Positions 59,098-64,000 of a DNA stretch of 64,000 bases are shown here, one piece after another. Made by a program: the position numbers and the translations under genes. Numbering within the stretch: position 1 is the first letter of the stretch; every line of letters begins with the position of its first letter. A model generated the notes under the pieces. That model was not told the DNA's origin and did not search any database. It worked only from the letters and a program-made list of their open reading frames with translations. This DNA comes from Streptococcus pneumoniae (lineage in GTDB: Bacteria > Bacillota > Bacilli > Lactobacillales > Streptococcaceae): positions 62,001 through 126,000 of the forward strand of contig NZ_LN831051.1 of assembly GCF_001457635.1 (NCBI RefSeq). Direction: 5' to 3'.

Positions 59098-60492
59098 TTA
59101 GTAGTCCAAGTCATCCGCATGACCAGCGCCATTTCCGACAAAGTAGCCTGTCTTACAGTTAAGGGTAAAGAGATAGGTTCCATCTGGCTTATAGAGGTTG
59201 TAATAACCATTGCCGTTAACGATATTGACACGTTCAAGGATATATTGGTCTCCAGTGATATAGCCACGTGAACGTGAAGTCGCTAGAATTTGTTCCAAGA
59301 CACCATCCGCAAAATCCCAGGCAGAGTTATTACTATCATCAATAGCAGACTGATTATAGGCAACACGACTGGCACTTCTTTGAACAGCAACCCCTGCACT
59401 CGAGAGACCCATATTGACTTCACTGCGACTACTTCTAGTCTCATTTGAACTACTTGGTTTTGGCTCACTAGTCGTATTTGAACTTGCTTGACTTGAACTT
59501 GAGCTGCTAGTTTGACTTAAACTTGAGCTAGAAGTACTTGTTTGCTGGCTCTTACCAAGACTGATAGCCTTATCTAGCACTTTATCAAGCTCCGTATTTC
59601 CAGTTTTAATATCTGTAAATTTAGCATCCGATTTGGCTTTGGCATTGGTATCCAACACACCATCCACAATAGCTGGTTTCTCAAATTGAGCATTGACATC
59701 TTGAATAGCCTTGATTTGCGTTGCTAGACTATCATATTTAGATTTGGCAAGCGTATGTTCACGACTACCTTCCAGCTTATCAAGTAAAGTCTTGAGTTGA
59801 TTCAGTTTATCAAACTGGCTATTTTTCAAAGCCGTTTTATTGCTATCTGTGTAAAAGGCGTCATAAAGTGTATTAAAATCATCCACATCCGATTGATTGG
59901 CTGTAGTTGATTGAGAAGTTTCAATTTCCTTGGTCGAACGAGCCACTTGACGGTAGACATAATAAGCACTGACACAAATAATTACTGATACAAGCGCCAA
60001 AACGGTCAAAATAAAGCCTTTTTTACTTTTCTTTTCTGAGTCCTCTTGATCCAGACGAGAAAGGTTTTGCTCCTCTTCCACTTCTTCAGTCATTTCTGTT
60101 GGATTTTCATCATCTAGCAATAGAGGATCCAAGCCTTGCTCCTCATCGTCCAGAGGCAAGGGTAGTAAGATGTCTTCAGAAGATGGAACTTCCTCCGAAG
60201 AAGCTTCTGACTTCTCTACAGCATCACGCATCTCTTGAATTAAATCATCCAGACTCTGAGTTTCAACGAACTCCTCTTTTTTGTATTGACGAGTCGCAAA
60301 CTTATCCGCCTCAATTTCATCTCTGTGTTGCTTAACATACTTGTCCAAAATGGAATCCTCAGGCAAGACTCCTGCTTCCACTTCTTCATTTTTACGAATA
60401 GCTTGACCAACTGTTAGCTCTTTTGCTTCATCAAAATCAAATTGCGGTTCTTGACCTTCTTTTTTTTGACGATTTCGTCTTTTTTTACTCAT
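59098..60492 (-). CDS. mapZ: MapZ, midcell-anchored protein Z
   Basis: MapZ (LocZ) marks the division site in streptococci and positions FtsZ rings; it is a StkP substrate. Its 464 residues have an acidic cytoplasmic N-terminal half starting [18 protein letters not shown] (phosphorylated Thr residues lie in this half in pneumococcus), one membrane helix at ~160-180 ([20 protein letters not shown]), an extracellular helical domain, a Ser-rich linker (~325-360) and a C-terminal peptidoglycan-binding subdomain ([21 protein letters not shown] region). It follows rlmL by 12 bases. Confidence 0.95.
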   Translation of the reverse strand: MSKKRRNRQKKEGQEPQFDFDEAKELTVGQAIRKNEEVEAGVLPEDSILDKYVKQHRDEIEADKFATRQYKKEEFVETQSLDDLIQEMRDAVEKSEASSEEVPSSEDILLPLPLDDEEQGLDPLLLDDENPTEMTEEVEEEQNLSRLDQEDSEKKSKKGFILTVLALVSVIICVSAYYVYRQVARSTKEIETSQSTTANQSDVDDFNTLYDAFYTDSNKTALKNSQFDKLNQLKTLLDKLEGSREHTLAKSKYDSLATQIKAIQDVNAQFEKPAIVDGVLDTNAKAKSDAKFTDIKTGNTELDKVLDKAISLGKSQQTSTSSSSLSQTSSSSSSQASSNTTSEPKPSSSNETRSSRSEVNMGLSSAGVAVQRSASRVAYNQSAIDDSNNSAWDFADGVLEQILATSRSRGYITGDQYILERVNIVNGNGYYNLYKPDGTYLFTLNCKTGYFVGNGAGHADDLDY

Positions 60493-60504
60493 GAGTATCC
60501 CTTT

Positions 60505-61662
60505 CTATTTTACCTCTTGCCGTTTGACACGCTGACCAAAATATTGATACAGATCCACTTTAAAGGTTCCGTTGTATAACTTACGCTTCTTATCTGCTTG
60601 GCTACCATACTTGCTTTCAAAAGCTTCATCACTAGTCAGGATAAATTTGCTCCAAGTTTTCAGCGGTGCAAATACTTGCCCCATCTCAGCATAGAGCTTG
60701 GTCACCCCTGCATCATCTGACAAACGTTCACCATAAGGCGGATTGGAAATGATTACTCCATTGATTTTATCGGAACGTAAATCCTGCACGCGCATCTGCT
60801 TAAAAGTAATGTCTCCTGCAACACCAGCTACCTGAGCATTGGCCTTAGCAATTTCCACCATGCGAGCATCAATATCACAGCCCATGATATCCAGCTCAAG
60901 CTCACGGTCTACTTTTTTAGCCGCTTCTGTGCGCACTTCTTGAATCAAGCGATCGCTGATCCAGTTCCATTCCTCAAATGCAAAAGAGCGACGAAGACCT
61001 GGCGCCATCTTTCTAGCAATCATAACTGCCTCAATACAGAAAGTCCCCGAACCACAGGTCGGATCAATCAAAGGCTTGTCTGGATACCAGTTAGAAAGTT
61101 GTAAAATGGCTGCTGCCATATTTTCCTTGATAGGAGCGCCACCTTTTTCGGTACGATAACCACGTTTAAAGAGGCTAGACCCGGTCGTATCAATCATGAC
61201 AGTTGCCACATCTTTGAGAATAGAGACCTCAATCTTAAACTCTGGGCCATTCTCCATCAGAGGAACCCCTTCTGGGCGAGCATAGTGTTTCTGCAATTTC
61301 TTGACAACAGCTTTCTTAGAAATAGCCTGAACACTGGGCTCATTGTGAAGTTTGGACTTAACACATTTAGCTTTTGAAATCGGGAACCGAGCTCCAAGTG
61401 GTAAATAATTTTCCCAATCCAAAGCGAAAACTCCCTGAAATAGCTCTTCAAAAGTCTTAGCTGGGAACGTTCCTACGATAATTTTGATACGATCTGCTGC
61501 CCGAAGCCAAAGGTTGGTTTCGATAATAGCTCTCACGTCTCCTTGAAAACGAACACGTCCATTTTCAACCTGACAATCGTAGCCCAACTCTCGCACTTCA
61601 CGACCAACGACAGCCTCAAGCCCTGCTGCCACAGTTGCAATTAAATTAAATTCTTTTTTCAT
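60505..61662 (-). CDS. THUMP-domain rRNA guanine methyltransferase (RlmL N-terminal type)
   Basis: This class I RNA methyltransferase has 385 residues from ATG 61662 (MKKEFNLIATVAAGLEAVVG). An earlier in-frame codon at 61677 lacks support. The THUMP domain (~45-155) is followed by the SAM-binding fold with DPTCGSGTFCIEA (~190-202) and the catalytic SNPPYGERL (~308-316). It corresponds to the N2-guanine methyltransferase half of E. coli RlmL, which modifies 23S rRNA. It is the neighbour of mapZ in pneumococci. Confidence 0.9.
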   Translation of the reverse strand: MKKEFNLIATVAAGLEAVVGREVRELGYDCQVENGRVRFQGDVRAIIETNLWLRAADRIKIIVGTFPAKTFEELFQGVFALDWENYLPLGARFPISKAKCVKSKLHNEPSVQAISKKAVVKKLQKHYARPEGVPLMENGPEFKIEVSILKDVATVMIDTTGSSLFKRGYRTEKGGAPIKENMAAAILQLSNWYPDKPLIDPTCGSGTFCIEAVMIARKMAPGLRRSFAFEEWNWISDRLIQEVRTEAAKKVDRELELDIMGCDIDARMVEIAKANAQVAGVAGDITFKQMRVQDLRSDKINGVIISNPPYGERLSDDAGVTKLYAEMGQVFAPLKTWSKFILTSDEAFESKYGSQADKKRKLYNGTFKVDLYQYFGQRVKRQEVK

Positions 61663-61697
61663 GTTACAGTCTTGCAAGACCTTTCTATATGTCCACT

Positions 61698-61734
61698 TTA
61701 AAAAATGAGGTTGAGAAAATTTCTCAGCCCCAAC
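61698..61734 (-). terminator. Terminator of rnpB
   Basis: On the reverse strand GGTTGGGGCTGAGAAA / TTTTCTCAACC is followed by TCATTTTTTA; it closes the RNase P RNA gene and lies upstream of the rlmL start. Confidence 0.75.
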
Positions 61735-62130
61735 CTATATGCAATTTTCTATAAGCCATGTTTTGTTCCAGAAGTGACTAGGACCACTTCCTTCGATAAT
61801 CATCTGTCTACCACTAACAGCTCTAGCTGATAGCAGTCAGAATACTACGTTCGTTTCCGCGTACTCCATGCCCCGACCAAAATTTGGGTTGCTAGCTTGA
61901 GGGGTTTACCGCGTTCCACTCTCTCTGTTTCCAGAAAGACTCCGTCACTGTGGCACTTTCAAGCCTACTCTGGCCTATCCAAGGACTTAGCCATTTCAAC
62001 TGCCGTAACGATTTCTCGTCCCTAGGCTTATGGTTTCGCCTAGCACAAACACTACAGGCATCACAGCCTGTGCTAGCATGGACTTTCCTCATGAGAAGCA
62101 ATTCTCCTCACGCGATTATCCAAAAATTGC
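61735..62130 (-). ncRNA. rnpB: RNase P RNA, type B
   Basis: The catalytic RNA of ribonuclease P, which trims tRNA 5' ends. On the reverse strand the conserved blocks occur in order: GAGGAAAGTCCATGC (near the 5' end), AGGGACGAGAAATCG, GTGGAACGCGGTAAACCCC, and the 3' GGAAGTGGTCC...TGGCTTATAGAAAATTGC, which pairs with the 5' GCAATTTTTGG...A. The length of about 395 bases fits the Bacillus-type RNA. Ends are approximate. It lies between gpsB and rlmL, the usual streptococcal location, and fills this otherwise gene-free 470-base stretch. Confidence 0.93.
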
Positions 62131-62147
62131 ACATCTCAAATAACTAC

Positions 62148-62477
62148 TTAAAAATCTGAGTTATCTAAAATTTGTTTACCAAAAACTTCTTTTTCCAATC
62201 TATTCAGGCGTTTCAAAATATCAAAATTCGTCATAGAACTTGTAATTGCCGCTTCAAGGGGTTCTGCTTGAACTGGTGAAGGTTTCGGTTTACGAGTTAA
62301 TTCTTCCTTCAAATCCGCAATTTCCTGACGAAGTGACTTGACCAAGGCAGCATAGGTTTCATAGTCCTTGATGACATCGTCTAAAAACTCGTCAACTTCT
62401 ACTTTATTATAGCCACGGACTTCACGTCCAAACTCTTGTTCAAAAATATCTTTCGCTGAAAAAATAATACTTGCCAT
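62148..62477 (-). CDS. gpsB: Cell division protein GpsB
   Basis: GpsB couples septal and peripheral peptidoglycan synthesis and stimulates the kinase StkP. I choose ATG at 62477 (109 residues, [17 protein letters not shown]), preceded by GGAGAG. The N-terminal DivIVA-like domain ([19 protein letters not shown]) and coiled coil are followed by a C-terminal trimerising segment ([17 protein letters not shown]). It lies upstream of rnpB on the same strand. Confidence 0.95.
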   Translation of the reverse strand: MASIIFSAKDIFEQEFGREVRGYNKVEVDEFLDDVIKDYETYAALVKSLRQEIADLKEELTRKPKPSPVQAEPLEAAITSSMTNFDILKRLNRLEKEVFGKQILDNSDF

Positions 62478-62546
62478 GTCTCTCTCCATTCTCGCTTGCT
62501 AGTATTATTATATAAAAAAAGGCAAACAAAAATCAAGGTCAAAGCT

Positions 62547-63074
62547 TCAATTTTCGGAAAAATTTTCAGCAAGTTCATTTAATTGATCAAATGTTAATCT
62601 CTTTATAAAATAGTCCTCTTGATTTTTCATCTTTTGGTAAAAATAAGCTAGTTTTGTTTCATTTTCTTCATCATAAAAAAGATAGGAACTAGTCGTGTTT
62701 TCCAGCAAAAACTGCTGGTAATCTCTTAACTGCCCCTTGTGTTCATAGCGAGGATAGGCATATTTGACAAAGTCTACCTGCTTAAAGCGACTCAGTTTCA
62801 TCTGATTGCCTTCATTCCAATTTTCCCCATGGGTTTCAAAAGCAAAAATGGTGGCCAACTGGAAACCGTATTCAGTTTTCATCTCCTGAGCAACCTCTAA
62901 AACCCAATATTCAAAACCCAAACTCCCTGTAAACACAAGCCAAGACACCCCATCTGCTGCCATAGCCTCTAAATCTTTACGTATCGCTTTTTTAATCAAT
63001 TTAAGACGAGGATCCTTATCAGAAAATAAACCCAAATCAAAAGCAGAATAGCCTAAAACCAAAGCTGTAGCCAT
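62547..63074 (-). CDS. DUF1273/YpsA-like SLOG-fold protein
   Basis: This 175-residue UPF0398 (YpsA) protein starts [17 protein letters not shown] and has [18 protein letters not shown], the glycine-rich nucleotide-binding segment of the SLOG fold. Bacillus and Staphylococcus YpsA affects cell division; the ligand is unknown. It lies next to gpsB and is divergent from recU, the conserved Firmicute arrangement. Confidence 0.88.
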
Positions 63075-63098
63075 TTTTAACCCTTTCTGTGCAAATTA

Positions 63099-63107
63099 TG
63101 GTATAAT
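63099..63107 (+). promoter_or_regulatory. Extended -10 promoter of recU-pbp1a
   Basis: TGG-TATAAT is an extended -10 lying 32 bases upstream of recU. No clear -35. Confidence 0.6.
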
Positions 63108-63139
63108 AAAGTGATGTTATTGTACCAATAAGGAGAATT

Positions 63140-63736
63140 ATGGTCAACTATCCACATAAAGTTTCATCACAAAAAAGACAAACATCTCTTTCTCAACCCA
63201 AAAATTTCGCAAATCGAGGAATGTCTTTTGAAAAGATGATCAATGCTACCAACGACTACTATTTGTCTCAGGGCTTGGCTGTTATACATAAGAAACCAAC
63301 TCCTATTCAAATCGTACAAGTGGACTATCCACAACGAAGTCGTGCCAAGATTGTTGAAGCCTATTTTCGACAAGCTTCAACGACGGACTATTCTGGCGTT
63401 TATAATGGATATTACATCGACTTTGAAGTCAAGGAAACAAAACAAAAACGTGCGATTCCGATGAAAAATTTTCATCCACATCAGATTCAGCATATGGAAC
63501 AAGTCCTTGCCCAACAAGGAATCTGCTTTGTCCTTCTTCACTTTTCTTCTCAGCAAGAAACCTACTTATTGCCGGCATTCGATTTGATTCGCTTCTATCA
63601 TCAAGATAAGGGACAAAAATCAATGCCACTTGAATATATTCGAGAATATGGATATGAAATCAAGGCTGGTGCCTTCCCTCAAATTCCTTATCTCAATGTT
63701 ATCAAAGAACATTTATTAGGTGGTAAAACAAGATGA
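63140..63736 (+). CDS. recU: Holliday junction resolvase RecU
   Basis: RecU cleaves Holliday junctions in homologous recombination and chromosome segregation. The 198-residue protein has the nuclease core with [21 protein letters not shown] (cut; D-x-n-E-x-K active site at ~78-98) and the conserved [14 protein letters not shown]. The stop overlaps the pbp1a start (ATGA, 4 bases), the well-known recU-pbp1a coupling. Confidence 0.96.
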
Positions 63737-64000
63737 ACAAACCAACGATTCTGCGCCTAATCAAGTATCTGAGCATTAGCTTCTTAAGCTTGGTTATCGC
63801 AGCCATTGTCTTAGGCGGAGGAGTTTTTTTCTACTACGTTAGCAAGGCTCCTAGCCTATCCGAGAGTAAACTAGTTGCAACAACTTCTAGTAAAATCTAC
63901 GACAATAAAAATCAACTCATTGCTGACTTGGGTTCTGAACGCCGCGTCAATGCCCAAGCTAATGATATTCCCACAGATTTGGTTAAGGCAATCGTTTCTA
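63733..64000 (+). CDS. pbp1a: Penicillin-binding protein 1A (N-terminal part; cut by window edge)
   Basis: Only 89 codons are in the window: a short cytoplasmic tail ([16 protein letters not shown]), one membrane helix (~15-37) and the start of the transglycosylase domain ([20 protein letters not shown]). This bifunctional class A PBP is a mosaic beta-lactam resistance determinant in pneumococci, but the transpeptidase region is outside the window. Confidence 0.95.

Noticed and set aside
61892..62159. Two open frames on opposite strands in the rnpB region
   Set aside because: They overlap the conserved RNase P RNA blocks and have no coding character.

Overview
The window looks like a stretch of Streptococcus pneumoniae chromosome, or a very close mitis-group relative. 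Three things point there: three BOX elements, two full-length 107-bp RUP elements and several choline-binding-protein genes, together with the gene order ilvA..ilvCNB – fakA – prfC – gatCAB – efp – acc/fab operon – lysC – serS – mutS2 – recD2 – tig – cbpG – liaRSF – mevalonate operon – cbpC – ritR – gnd – mapZ – rlmL – rnpB – gpsB – recU – pbp1a. The right edge stops inside pbp1a. In pneumococci that gene lies close to aliA and the capsule locus, which is knowledge of the species and not visible here.

Layout. (1) 0–5 kb holds branched-chain amino-acid synthesis (ilvB-ilvN-ilvC, with ilvA cut by the window edge), with a CodY-like box at the ilvB promoter and an inserted secreted-protein/partner pair whose first gene is frameshifted. 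(2) 5–17 kb holds fakA/Asp23, rpmB, a truncated glycosyltransferase, prfC, the gatCAB amidotransferase operon, a catabolite-controlled butanediol-type dehydrogenase, efp–asp23–nusB, and a double-glycine peptide gene with a CPBP membrane-protease gene interrupted by an amber codon. (3) 17–28 kb is the complete type II fatty-acid synthesis cluster (fabM, fabT, fabH, acpP, fabK, fabD, fabG, fabF, accB, fabZ, accC, accD, accA), with FabT-type operators. (4) 28–43.6 kb is housekeeping: lysC, a T-box-controlled serS, a glycine-riboswitch-controlled symporter, mutS2, cvpA, zapA, rnhC, lepB, recD2 and tig. (5) 43.7–46.3 kb is a decayed accessory patch: an integrase remnant, RUP, a cbpG-type protease pseudogene that has lost its choline-binding module, and an alkD-type pseudogene split by a BOX. 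(6) 46.3–52.5 kb holds the liaFSR cell-envelope stress system and the mevalonate operon (mvaK1-mvaD-mvaK2-fni). (7) 52.6–56.8 kb is a second decayed patch: an IS5-family transposase/choline-binding-tail chimera, an IS30-type remnant, a second RUP in inverted orientation, a broken lanthipeptide-cyclase-like gene with an intact MFS exporter, and a broken cbpC. (8) 56.9–64 kb holds ritR, gnd, mapZ, rlmL, rnpB, gpsB, ypsA-like, recU and the start of pbp1a.

The core parts cooperate in envelope building: fatty acids for membrane lipids, mevalonate for the undecaprenyl carrier, MapZ/GpsB/ZapA/PBP1a for division and peptidoglycan, and LiaFSR to sense envelope damage. The accessory parts are almost all broken. 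Most lesions are consistent with one-base losses in A/T runs, plus repeat insertions, IS debris and recombination between choline-binding repeats. I see no intact novel system. The best leads are the double-glycine peptide with its CPBP neighbour, the secreted-protein/partner pair beside ilvA, and the lanthipeptide remnant lying between two direct copies of a choline-binding-protein tail.
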